This document shows, one piece after another, positions 28,196 through 35,134 of a stretch of 64,000 nucleotides of DNA (its first letter is position 1; each line of letters begins with the position of its first letter). A program made the position numbers and the translations under genes. The stretch covers positions 62,001 through 126,000 of the forward strand of contig CAKSPF010000005.1 of the NCBI GenBank assembly GCA_934481345.1, read 5' to 3'. The notes under the pieces are model-generated. The model made no database searches, had not been told where the DNA came from, and was given only the letters and a program-made list of their open reading frames with translations. This DNA is from an uncultured Clostridia bacterium (GTDB lineage Bacteria > Bacillota > Clostridia > UMGS1810).

Positions 28196-28299
28196 CTTTT
28201 GGATATTCCAAACTTTTTTGCTGCACTTCTTACGGTTGAGCGGTGTTCGACCATATATTGTCCTATAGTTACAGCTCTTTCTGATATATAATCTTTCAT
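28153..28299 (-). pseudogene. spoIIID: spoIIID 5' part interrupted by element
   Basis: An AGAGGTGGAG site precedes an ATG. The first 38 residues (MKDYISERAVTIGQYMVEH, then STVRSAAKKFGISKSTVH) match SpoIIID, the mother-cell sporulation regulator of about 90 residues. Directly after STVH, inside the recognition helix, the frame enters element sequence and stops 10 codons later. The missing C-terminal half (normally beginning KDVTERLP) is not in this window. This is either a permanently disrupted gene or one restored by excision in the sporulating mother cell, as for the sigK skin element. Confidence 0.85.
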
Positions 28300-28347
28300 A
28301 TATCTCCACCTCTACAAAATATATTGGTAAAATATATGATTGATTTT

Positions 28348-28374
28348 GAAAAACTATGTTTATTTTTTAGTTTT
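28348..28374 (-). terminator. Weak terminator after the MBL-fold gene
   Basis: On the minus strand AAAACTA pairs with TAGTTTT at the end of the MBL-fold gene, followed by a short U-run. The stem is only 7 bp and A/T-rich, so support is weak. Confidence 0.35.
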
Positions 28375-29479
28375 ACGGCTGCGGAGGTTTACATATATTG
28401 CAGGGAGTAAACCCGTCTCCGACAGCTTTTTCTACCGTAGTTTTTATTTTACTTTTCAGATATGTACATTCACTGCGGTGATATTTTCTGCCGGTTTTGG
28501 TTACATAAACCGCATCATAGCTGCTTTCGTCAAGGTCCGATTCGCCCGTTTGATTATCTGAGTCGTTCTTGTTGTCTGAATTTTCGTCGGGAGGAGCGTT
28601 TTCCTTAATTTTTGATTTCTTTTTGTCTACAGATATTTTTTTGTTTCCGTCTGCGGTAACAATTACTGTGCCGTCATTATCGGTTCGGTAAATTTTCACT
28701 TTGCTGTTTTTTAGTATATCGAGCGTCTGCGCGGAGGGGTGTCCGTACTGATTGTTTTTGCCGCAGGATATAACAGCAATTTTCGGCGACACTGCATTTA
28801 TAAATTCCTCGGAGGAGGCAGTATTTGCACCGTGATGTCCTACCTTTAAAATATCGGCTTTAATGTCTGATGCCGGTAAGCTTTTTTCAACGGTTTGTTC
28901 TGCGTCACCGGTGAAAAGCAAACCGGTATTTTTGTATGTAATTTTTACCACAGCGGAAGCATTGTTAATATTTGAATATGTCTTTTCCTCAGGAGCAAGA
29001 AGTTCAATCTTCAAATCTCTTTTTTTTAGAATTGTTACACCTTTTTTTGCATTTTTGACGGTGAGTCCGTTATCTGCTATTGTGTCAAGCAGATTTTCAA
29101 ATACTCTTGAGGTGGATTCAACATTCGGCATGTACAGCTTAGCTGTTTTCAGATTGCTTATTACAAATGCCATGCCGCCTATATGGTCTGCATGAGGGTG
29201 TGTTGCTACGATGTAGTCAATGCCGTCATAATTCAAAGATTTTATGTATTCGGCGACCTGCGGCCCGTTTTCGGGGTTCCCTGCGTCTATGAGCATTGTT
29301 TCGCCGTTCGGAAGTTCTATAAAGGTGCTGTCAGCCTGGCCGACATCTATGAAGTGAGCGACAATCTTTTGAGATTTATCTGTATTGCTTCGCATAATGG
29401 CAGCATGAGCTGCCGCTATGCCGATTATTATGAATAACAAAAGGACTGTTAACGAAATTTTTTTATTTTTTCTTTTCAT
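28373..29479 (-). CDS. Secreted or anchored MBL-fold hydrolase, ComEC C-terminal type
   Basis: The 368-residue protein has an N-terminal membrane helix (ISLTVLLLFIIIGIAAAH), then a metallo-beta-lactamase fold with FIDVGQADSTFI, the metal site THPHADHIGG, FTGDAE and KVGHHGA. This is the pattern of the ComEC/Rec2-associated hydrolase family. After an Asp/Asn-rich linker a small C-terminal domain with Cys residues (YHRSECTYLKS, FTPCNICKP) resembles the metal-binding or nuclease-tail modules common in this family. A phosphodiesterase or nuclease role on the cell surface is plausible. The start at 29479 is set by GGAAAGGAAAA. Confidence 0.8.
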   Translation of the reverse strand: MKRKNKKISLTVLLLFIIIGIAAAHAAIMRSNTDKSQKIVAHFIDVGQADSTFIELPNGETMLIDAGNPENGPQVAEYIKSLNYDGIDYIVATHPHADHIGGMAFVISNLKTAKLYMPNVESTSRVFENLLDTIADNGLTVKNAKKGVTILKKRDLKIELLAPEEKTYSNINNASAVVKITYKNTGLLFTGDAEQTVEKSLPASDIKADILKVGHHGANTASSEEFINAVSPKIAVISCGKNNQYGHPSAQTLDILKNSKVKIYRTDNDGTVIVTADGNKKISVDKKKSKIKENAPPDENSDNKNDSDNQTGESDLDESSYDAVYVTKTGRKYHRSECTYLKSKIKTTVEKAVGDGFTPCNICKPPQP

Positions 29480-29694
29480 ATATATTTTCCTTTCCGATTT
29501 AATGTATAATATAATTGATTTTATGTCATAACATAACCGAGTCAAATATTTTTTGATGTTTTGTGCAAAAAAACTAACATAATACTACTATAACATATAA
29601 AGTTTGTTGTTTCAATGTATTTAACGTATTTTATTCGACTAATTTTGACAATTTTTGGTTTATAATAATATCAAAGCAATGGGAGGAAACAAAA

Positions 29695-30006
29695 ATGTAC
29701 GAACAGTTTATAAGAAACCGTATCACACAGCTCAGAATAAAAAAGGGTGTTTCAGAATATCAGATGAGTTATGACTTAGGGCATAGCAGGGGATACGTTA
29801 ATAATATATCCTCCGGTAAGTCATTGCCGCCAATGGGCGAATTCATTGCTATATGTGATTATTTTCACATTACACCGCAGGAATTCTTTGACGAGGAATC
29901 AAAAAATCCCGAACTTGTTCAAAAAGCCATTGATGGCTTGAAGAAACTCGATGACAGTGACATTGTTATGATTTTGAACCACATATATAGGCTTCTTAAA
30001 AAATAA
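29695..30006 (+). CDS. XRE family HTH regulator
   Basis: The 103-residue protein has an N-terminal HTH_3-type domain (RITQLRIKKGVSEYQMSYDLGHSRGYVNNISSGKSLPPM) and a short helical C-terminus. A GGGAGGAAAC site precedes the ATG. It is divergent from the MBL-fold gene and ends in its own terminator, so it is probably a single-gene unit. The target is unknown. Confidence 0.85.
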   Translation: MYEQFIRNRITQLRIKKGVSEYQMSYDLGHSRGYVNNISSGKSLPPMGEFIAICDYFHITPQEFFDEESKNPELVQKAIDGLKKLDDSDIVMILNHIYRLLKK

Positions 30007-30030
30007 GGCTACGTTTTGCCTTATTTTTTT
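30001..30030 (+). terminator. Terminator of XRE gene
   Basis: AAATAAGGC pairs with GCCTTATTT and is followed by T7, overlapping the stop codon region of the preceding gene. Confidence 0.85.
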
Positions 30031-30101
30031 GTTTTTAGAAATTAAATAACAATATTATTATAACAGTTAAAACATAAAATTCCTTATATCACACCTAATG
30101 T

Positions 30102-30159
30102 TTCCTATATACTATCATATAATATTTAAGTTGTCAATGTTTTATAATAGGTATAGGAA
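30102..30159 (+). promoter_or_regulatory. Inverted repeat upstream of second XRE gene
   Basis: TTCCTATA (30102-30109) and TATAGGAA (30152-30159) are exact inverted arms around an A/T-rich core, ending 14 bp before the ATG of the small XRE regulator. This could be its autoregulatory operator. Confidence 0.4.
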
Positions 30160-30173
30160 GTAGGTGAGTTTTT

Positions 30174-30413
30174 ATGTTGGATAGTCAATACAAAGTTAAT
30201 TTGATAAAAATTGGACTTAAAATTGCATATTATAGAAAGTTATGTGGCATGACACAAGAAGAACTTGCAGAAAGTTGTGATTTATCAACAGGATATATTT
30301 CTCAACTTGAAGGTCCGAATAGTTATTATTGTCCTTCGTTAAAAACATTGTTTATTATTGCTGAAGCACTTAACATACCTATGTATAAACTTGTTGACAT
30401 TGAAGAAGATTAA
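30174..30413 (+). CDS. Small XRE family HTH regulator
   Basis: The 79-residue protein is almost entirely an HTH_3 domain (IAYYRKLCGMTQEELAESCDLSTGYISQLE). It has an AAGTAGGTGAG ribosome site. It lies directly upstream of the type I toxin-like locus but has its own spacing, so a regulatory link is only possible, not shown. Confidence 0.85.
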   Translation: MLDSQYKVNLIKIGLKIAYYRKLCGMTQEELAESCDLSTGYISQLEGPNSYYCPSLKTLFIIAEALNIPMYKLVDIEED

Positions 30414-30428
30414 AATTTTATTTTTCTC

Positions 30429-30457
30429 TTGAAAAATGACAAAATATGGTATATAAT
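30429..30457 (+). promoter_or_regulatory. Sigma-A promoter of toxin mRNA
   Basis: TTGAAA, 17 bp, TATAAT. Transcription would start near 30464 and give a leader of about 100-130 nt with several short complementary stretches before the ribosome site at 30559-30567. Confidence 0.75.
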
Positions 30458-30595
30458 ATTATTTGTCGGTTTTATCCGGCAAGGCAAGATCACTTAACGG
30501 TGTTTACACCGGCGGTTATGCCCGCTTTTATATTCACAGGCTTAATGCCGAGTATATGAAAGGGGGGATGCTTATGAAAAGTAAGCATCATACAT

Positions 30596-30670
30596 ATGGC
30601 AAAAAAATTGCTGGTTGCAATTTTAGAAATTATCATTTTTCTGATAATTTTTTCCGTAAAAGTAAAGTAA
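30596..30670 (+). CDS. Small hydrophobic type I toxin-like peptide
   Basis: The 24-codon frame begins MAKKLLVAIL, has a single Ile/Leu/Phe-rich membrane span and ends FSVKVK, like type I toxins of Firmicutes. The strong AAAGGGGGG site 29 bp upstream instead serves ATGs at 30568/30574 in another frame (MKSKHHTYGKK...). That frame would run straight into the hydrophobic peptide if the A7 at 30601-30607 were A6. So the full-length toxin may be switched off here by one base, or made by slippage, while the internal ATG has only a poor site. Antisense RNA features lie just downstream. Confidence 0.55.
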   Translation: MAKKLLVAILEIIIFLIIFSVKVK

Positions 30671-30748
30671 CCGCCTCAGCCAAGACGGTTACTTTTAATT
30701 ATATAATCGTTATATAGGGCATAACCGTGTGTGGTTTTGCCTTTTTAT
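30660..30748 (-). ncRNA. Predicted antisense antitoxin RNA, copy 1
   Basis: A consensus minus-strand promoter (30755-30783) would start an RNA near 30748. It runs through the GGCAAAACC-GTGTGT-type hairpin and ends at a hairpin whose minus-strand copy (AAAGTAACCG/CGGTTACTTT, 30664-30695) is followed by U-rich sequence. It is complementary to the 3' end of the toxin mRNA. RNA ends are inferred. Confidence 0.6.
30664..30746 (+). terminator. Double hairpin 3' end of toxin mRNA
   Basis: Two hairpins follow the toxin stop: AAAGTAACCG/CGGTTACTTT (30664-30695), and GGCATAACC-GTGTGT-GGTTTTGCC ending in T5 (30718-30746). The second is a good intrinsic terminator on the plus strand. Confidence 0.7.
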
Positions 30749-30754
30749 ATATTT

Positions 30755-30783
30755 ATTATACAATCATTTTTTATTTTTGTCAA
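30755..30783 (-). promoter_or_regulatory. Consensus promoter of antisense RNA 1
   Basis: On the minus strand: TTGACA, 17 bp, TATAAT. Both hexamers match the sigma-A consensus perfectly, and the promoter points toward the toxin gene. Confidence 0.85.
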
Positions 30784-30794
30784 TCAATATTTGC

Positions 30795-30874
30795 AAAAAA
30801 ATAACCGCCTGCACAGACGATTATTTTTTAAGTTAACTGGATTTGGCATAACCGTGTGTGGTTTTGCCTTTTAT
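30795..30874 (-). ncRNA. Predicted orphan antitoxin-like RNA, copy 2
   Basis: This tandem duplicate of the antisense region has its own promoter (30881-30909), the same GGCATAACCGTGTGTGGTTT-type hairpin (30845-30873) and a terminating hairpin followed on the minus strand by T7. No toxin ORF accompanies this copy. Confidence 0.55.
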
Positions 30875-30880
30875 ATATTC

Positions 30881-30909
30881 ATAATACAATAGTTTTTCGG
30901 TTTTGTCAA
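30881..30909 (-). promoter_or_regulatory. Promoter of antisense RNA 2
   Basis: On the minus strand: TTGACA, 17 bp, TATTAT. Confidence 0.8.
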
Positions 30910-30934
30910 TAAAATATCAGTATTTTTATTTGCA

Positions 30935-30972
30935 AAAAGAGAACGGAATTCATTGACGCTCCGTTCTCTTTT
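30935..30972 (-). terminator. Terminator after DUF378 gene
   Basis: AGAGAACGG pairs with CCGTTCTCT, flanked by A and T runs on both sides, just past the stop of the DUF378 gene. It could also work on the plus strand. Confidence 0.8.
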
Positions 30973-30977
30973 GCTTT

Positions 30978-31184
30978 TTAGTTATCGGTTACCGGTATTT
31001 TGTCTTTAAACAATATACCTATCGACCACAAACCGGCAATACCTACGACGGTATAAATTATCCGCGAAATGATTGCTCCCTGTCCGCCGAATATCGACGC
31101 AACGAGGTCAAATCCGAATAGACCTATAAGCAGCCAGTTAATTGCACCGATAATAACCAAAACAAGCGCTGTATTATCCAACAC
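30978..31184 (-). CDS. DUF378 family small membrane protein
   Basis: The 68-residue protein has two membrane helices and the DUF378 pattern LVIIGAINWLLIGLFGFDLVASIFGG, then SRIIYTVVGIAGLW. Function is unknown in the family. I start it at the GTG at 31184, with GGAG 9 bp upstream; a TTG three codons earlier is too close to that site. Confidence 0.85.
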   Translation of the reverse strand: MLDNTALVLVIIGAINWLLIGLFGFDLVASIFGGQGAIISRIIYTVVGIAGLWSIGILFKDKIPVTDN

Positions 31185-31290
31185 AACTATCAACTCCGAT
31201 TCTGTTTTACGTTCCTTAGAACAATATTATTTTGTGCTGTAAAAGCATTAATAAACCTATAAAAAATTACCATATCAGTAAATATTTACA

Positions 31291-31326
31291 AAAATAAAAA
31301 CGCAAATTCATTTTTAAGAATTTGCG
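31291..31326 (-). terminator. Terminator of trkA-trkH operon
   Basis: On the minus strand CGCAAATTC pairs with GAATTTGCG and is followed by TTTTTATTTT, directly downstream of trkH. Confidence 0.8.
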
Positions 31327-31337
31327 CTTAAAAGTGA

Positions 31338-32777
31338 TTATTTTTTCCATGTATGCGGTGAGAATAATATCAGAATAGGGAAGATTTCCAGCCTGCCCAC
31401 GAGCATATCAAAGCTTAAAACAATCTTTGAAAACTGTGAATATCCTGAAAAATTGCTCATGGGTCCGACTTTGGCAAGTCCGGGTCCTATATTGTTAATT
31501 GCCGATGCAACAGCCGTAAAGTTGGTAGTGAAATCAAAGTTGTCAATGCTTATGGCAAGGAGCGAAGCTGCAAAAATCGCAAGATAAGCCGCCATGAAAA
31601 CATTGATTGTCCGTATAGTTTCATGTTCTATTGCGTGACCGTTCATGTTAACCTTTAAAGTTGTTTTAGGATGAGCGCCTATTTTTATCTCTTTTGCGAT
31701 AGTTTTGAGCAATATAATTATACGCGAAACCTTGATTCCTCCGCCTGTGCTGCCGGCGCAGGCACCCGTAAACATCAGCAGTACAAGTATTGTTTTTGAA
31801 AACGACGGCCATTTGTCAAAGTCACAGGTCGAATAACCTGTTGTTGTAATTATTGACGCCACTTGAAACGCACTGTGCTTAACCGCGTCAAATATGTTTC
31901 CGAACAAATTGAAACAGTTAATGCTTATAGCGGCAATAGCTACCGCTATAATTCCCAGATAGCAGCGCAGTTCGTCGGATTTTAATGCAAGCTTGAATTT
32001 TTTTATAAGCAACAGATAGTACAGTGAAAAATCTACTCCGAAAATTATCATAAAAACAGTAATGACTATCTGCTGATATGATGTATAATCGGCAAGTCCC
32101 GAATTTTTAATCGCAAAACCGCCTGTGCCCGCAGTTCCGAAAGAAAGCGTCAATGCGTCGAATATGTTCATACCGCCGGCTATGAGTAAAGCTATTTCTA
32201 TAACAGTAAGCACAATATAAATTTCGTACAGAATCTTTGCACTTACCTTTATGTTAGGAACGAGCTTGCTTACTTTAGGCCCCGGGCTTTCGGCTTTTAC
32301 GAGGAAAAAGTTGTTACTGCCCGAAAGCGGAAGCAGCGCAACCAAAAATACCAAAACCCCCATACCGCCAATCCAGTGCGTAAAGCTGCGCCAAAAGAGC
32401 AGGGAATACGGCAGAGCCTCAACGTCTGTCAGTATAGAAGCTCCTGTTGTCGAAAATCCCGATACCGTTTCAAAAAAGGCATCGGCATAGTTTGGTATGC
32501 TGCCGGAAACAGCAAACGGAAGCGCACCGAACAGACTCATTAAAATCCAGCTCAGAGCGACTGTTACAAACCCCTCGCGGGCATATATATTTCTGTTTTT
32601 CGGAGTGCCGAGAGAGAGCAATATACCCATGGCAAATGTAATTATAATGCAAAATGCAAATATATAAATTTCGTTTTTTTCTTTGTACACAAGTGAGCAT
32701 ATGAGCGGAAAAATCATGCACAATGCCTCGATTTTGAGCACCCAGCCCAGAATGTGTCTGATAACTCTGTAATTCAT
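31338..32777 (-). CDS. trkH: TrkH/KtrB-type potassium channel subunit
   Basis: The 479-residue polytopic membrane protein has the four pore-loop repeats of the Trk/Ktr family, with filter Gly residues in SGFSTTGAS, GTAGTGGFA, TTTGYST and INNIGPGL. It also has the GACAGSTGGGIKVSR segment typical of TrkH. It lies 9 bp after trkA on the same strand and should form the membrane part of a potassium uptake system gated by the TrkA ring. Confidence 0.93.
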   Translation of the reverse strand: MNYRVIRHILGWVLKIEALCMIFPLICSLVYKEKNEIYIFAFCIIITFAMGILLSLGTPKNRNIYAREGFVTVALSWILMSLFGALPFAVSGSIPNYADAFFETVSGFSTTGASILTDVEALPYSLLFWRSFTHWIGGMGVLVFLVALLPLSGSNNFFLVKAESPGPKVSKLVPNIKVSAKILYEIYIVLTVIEIALLIAGGMNIFDALTLSFGTAGTGGFAIKNSGLADYTSYQQIVITVFMIIFGVDFSLYYLLLIKKFKLALKSDELRCYLGIIAVAIAAISINCFNLFGNIFDAVKHSAFQVASIITTTGYSTCDFDKWPSFSKTILVLLMFTGACAGSTGGGIKVSRIIILLKTIAKEIKIGAHPKTTLKVNMNGHAIEHETIRTINVFMAAYLAIFAASLLAISIDNFDFTTNFTAVASAINNIGPGLAKVGPMSNFSGYSQFSKIVLSFDMLVGRLEIFPILILFSPHTWKK

Positions 32778-32786
32778 TTTAATCCC

Positions 32787-34145
32787 TTACTTTAAAATAT
32801 CGTTAATGTCCTTAAATCCTGCCTTTAATGCGACAACAATTACCGTATCGCCCTCTTGTATCACATCGCGTCCGCGCGGGATAATTACCTTGCCGCCTCT
32901 GTTTATGCAGGCTATGAGAATGTTTCCTTTAAGCGGAAGGCTGTCTATGCGCTTGTCAAGTATCGGCGAATTCTCTTTGATGCGAAATTCAAGCGCTTCG
33001 GCTTTGTCGTCAAGGATAAGATGCATTGTTTCAATATTGCTTCCGATAGAATTCTTTTTTGCACGTACAAAACGCACAATGTATTCGGCAGTAATATTTT
33101 TGGGATATATTGTTGTGCCGAGGTTAAGCCTGTCTATGACTTCGTCATATGCAATGCGGTTGATTTTGGTTATAATTTTTGCCTTTGATTTGCTCTGTGC
33201 AAACAGCGAAAGCAAAATGTTTTCCTCATCTATATTTGTAAGCGAAACGACCGAGTCGGCATTTTCAAGACCTTCTTCGAGCAAAAGCCGATTTTCGGTG
33301 CCGTCACCGTTGATGATAGTTGCCTTTGGCAGAAGCTGGCAAAGTTCTTCACATCTCTTTTCATTTTGTTCTATAATTTTTACGTTTATTCCCGTCTGCA
33401 CAAGCTGTGACGCGAGATAATATGCGGTTTCTCCTCCGCCTATTATAATAGTGTCTTTTACGCTGTTGGTTTTTATGCCGATTTTCTTGAAAAAGTAGGT
33501 TACGCTCTTGATTGAACCGACAATGCTTATGGCGTCGCCGCTTTTAAGCACAAAATTACCGCCCGGAATAAAGGCTTCATTTCCGCGTTCTACACCGCAT
33601 ACCAAAATGTCGCAGTTGAGCTTTGATACAATTTCATATACCTGAAGATTGTCAAGACATGAATTTTCCGGTATTATAAATTTCAGAATTTCTATTCTTC
33701 CTTTTGCGAAGGTATCTATTTCAATTGCTGACGGAAACCGCAGTATTCTTGCAATTTCGCTTGCGGCGGTACGCTCCGGATTTATTACCATTGCGAGCCC
33801 CAAATCTTCTTTGATAAGGTGCAGATTTTTGCTGTATTCGGGAGTACGCACTCTTGCAATCGTTCTTATACTTCCGAGTTTTTTTGCCATAAGGCATGCC
33901 ATGAGATTAAGTTCATCAGATCCGGTTACCGCGATAAAAATATCGGCTGTTTCAACGCCGGCTTCTTTTAACGTTTCAACGTTCATGCCGTTTCCTGCCA
34001 CGCCCATAATATCATAATTATTAATGATGTTTTGAATAACATTATAGCGAAGGTCAATAACGGTAATATTATGTCCGTTTTCTTCTTCAAGGCTTACGGC
34101 AAGTGTTTGACCGACTTTTCCGCAGCCGAGAATAATAATGTTCAT
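32787..34145 (-). CDS. trkA: Trk potassium uptake regulator TrkA
   Basis: The 452-residue cytoplasmic protein consists of two RCK_N-RCK_C units. Each nucleotide-binding fold shows its glycine motif: MNIIILGCGKVGQTLA at the N-terminus and TIIIGGGETAYYLA near residue 230. RCK_C domains end each half. TrkA binds NAD(H)/ATP and controls TrkH. It is the first gene of the two-gene operon, behind a consensus promoter. Confidence 0.93.
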   Translation of the reverse strand: MNIIILGCGKVGQTLAVSLEEENGHNITVIDLRYNVIQNIINNYDIMGVAGNGMNVETLKEAGVETADIFIAVTGSDELNLMACLMAKKLGSIRTIARVRTPEYSKNLHLIKEDLGLAMVINPERTAASEIARILRFPSAIEIDTFAKGRIEILKFIIPENSCLDNLQVYEIVSKLNCDILVCGVERGNEAFIPGGNFVLKSGDAISIVGSIKSVTYFFKKIGIKTNSVKDTIIIGGGETAYYLASQLVQTGINVKIIEQNEKRCEELCQLLPKATIINGDGTENRLLLEEGLENADSVVSLTNIDEENILLSLFAQSKSKAKIITKINRIAYDEVIDRLNLGTTIYPKNITAEYIVRFVRAKKNSIGSNIETMHLILDDKAEALEFRIKENSPILDKRIDSLPLKGNILIACINRGGKVIIPRGRDVIQEGDTVIVVALKAGFKDINDILK

Positions 34146-34205
34146 TACGATTCCCCTTTGAATATAATAATTTTATCCCAAAATTTTCATTTTGGCATTA
34201 AGTAC

Positions 34206-34234
34206 ATTGTATACATTGCAGATAGTTATGTCAA
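34206..34234 (-). promoter_or_regulatory. Promoter of trkA-trkH
   Basis: On the minus strand: TTGACA, 17 bp, TACAAT. A hairpin (CCAAAAT/ATTTTGG, 34173-34190) lies in the leader. Confidence 0.75.
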
Positions 34235-34269
34235 GTATTTTTTGGTGATTGGGAATAAAATTTAAATTA

Positions 34270-34298
34270 TTGAATTTTTTTATTATATGTGCTAATAT
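34270..34298 (+). promoter_or_regulatory. Promoter of corA-like gene
   Basis: TTGAAT, 17 bp, TAATAT, about 17 bp before the chosen start codon, so the mRNA leader is very short. Confidence 0.6.
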
Positions 34299-34314
34299 AT
34301 TATTGGTGATTTTA

Positions 34315-35121
34315 ATGTTAAATATTATAAACAGCAATATAAAGGCAAAACTTGAAGAAATACTTGATGAACACACACTTAAAATTATATATTCAAACAG
34401 AAATATATGTCATAAAACAAAAGACGGATATATTATTTTGTTCAGATTTTGTGATTTAAAAAGGAATTCAAGACACGAAGATAAGGTTTTTATCAATTTA
34501 ACAAATGAAGCTGTAACTTTTTTTACAGAGAACAAAAACGTTTCTAAAATGATTTCAACTATTAAAAGCGAAAATTCCGTTGATGTACTTTATGAATTCT
34601 TTGCAATTCTGACATCAACCGATATTAATGAACTTGAAATTATAGAAAACAAAATAAATATTCTTGAAGATGACTTGCTCAAAGGCTTAAATCCGGACAA
34701 AGATGTGCTGAGCGCAATTATGTATTTGAAGCATAGCGTTTTAAGAATAAAAAGATATTATGAGCAACTCACGGAGATTTGTGAAACTCTTTGCGAAAAT
34801 CTGACGGAAACGGAACATTTCAAATATGTTTCTGCCAAAATGAACCGCCTTTTGAACGGAACCATGCATTTATATGAACGCGTCAATCAACTGCGCGAGG
34901 TGTATCAATCTCAGATTGATATTAATCAAAACAACATAATGAAAGTATTTACTATGTTCACTACCGTGTTTTTCCCGCTTACTCTTATAGCAGGGTGGTA
35001 CGGTATGAATCTTAAAATGCCGGAATTCAGTTGGGAGCACGGATACTTATTTGTTATTTTTCTTAGTGTTTTTATTGCCGTTTTGAATATATACATATTC
35101 AAAAAGAATAAATGGCTTTAA
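34315..35121 (+). CDS. CorA family divalent cation transporter
   Basis: The 268-residue protein has the CorA pattern: an N-terminal cytoplasmic domain, long helices (LEIIENKINILEDDLL, YEQLTEICETLCENLTE), and two C-terminal membrane helices separated by YGMNLKMPE, containing the signature GMN. It probably moves Mg2+ or a related ion. I start it at the ATG at 34315, behind GGTGATTTTA; an in-frame hydrophobic extension of 22 codons lies upstream of the likely transcription start. The short N-terminal domain is below the usual family length. Confidence 0.88.
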   Translation: MLNIINSNIKAKLEEILDEHTLKIIYSNRNICHKTKDGYIILFRFCDLKRNSRHEDKVFINLTNEAVTFFTENKNVSKMISTIKSENSVDVLYEFFAILTSTDINELEIIENKINILEDDLLKGLNPDKDVLSAIMYLKHSVLRIKRYYEQLTEICETLCENLTETEHFKYVSAKMNRLLNGTMHLYERVNQLREVYQSQIDINQNNIMKVFTMFTTVFFPLTLIAGWYGMNLKMPEFSWEHGYLFVIFLSVFIAVLNIYIFKKNKWL

Positions 35122-35134
35122 AGGATGGTGCATT

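Noticed and set aside
30463..30717. 84-codon ORF covering the toxin region
   Set aside because: It begins in the predicted untranslated leader and runs out of frame through the hydrophobic peptide and the terminator hairpin.
34249..34314. 22-codon hydrophobic N-terminal extension of the CorA-like protein
   Set aside because: It overlaps the promoter hexamers and CorA proteins begin with a cytoplasmic domain, not a membrane helix.
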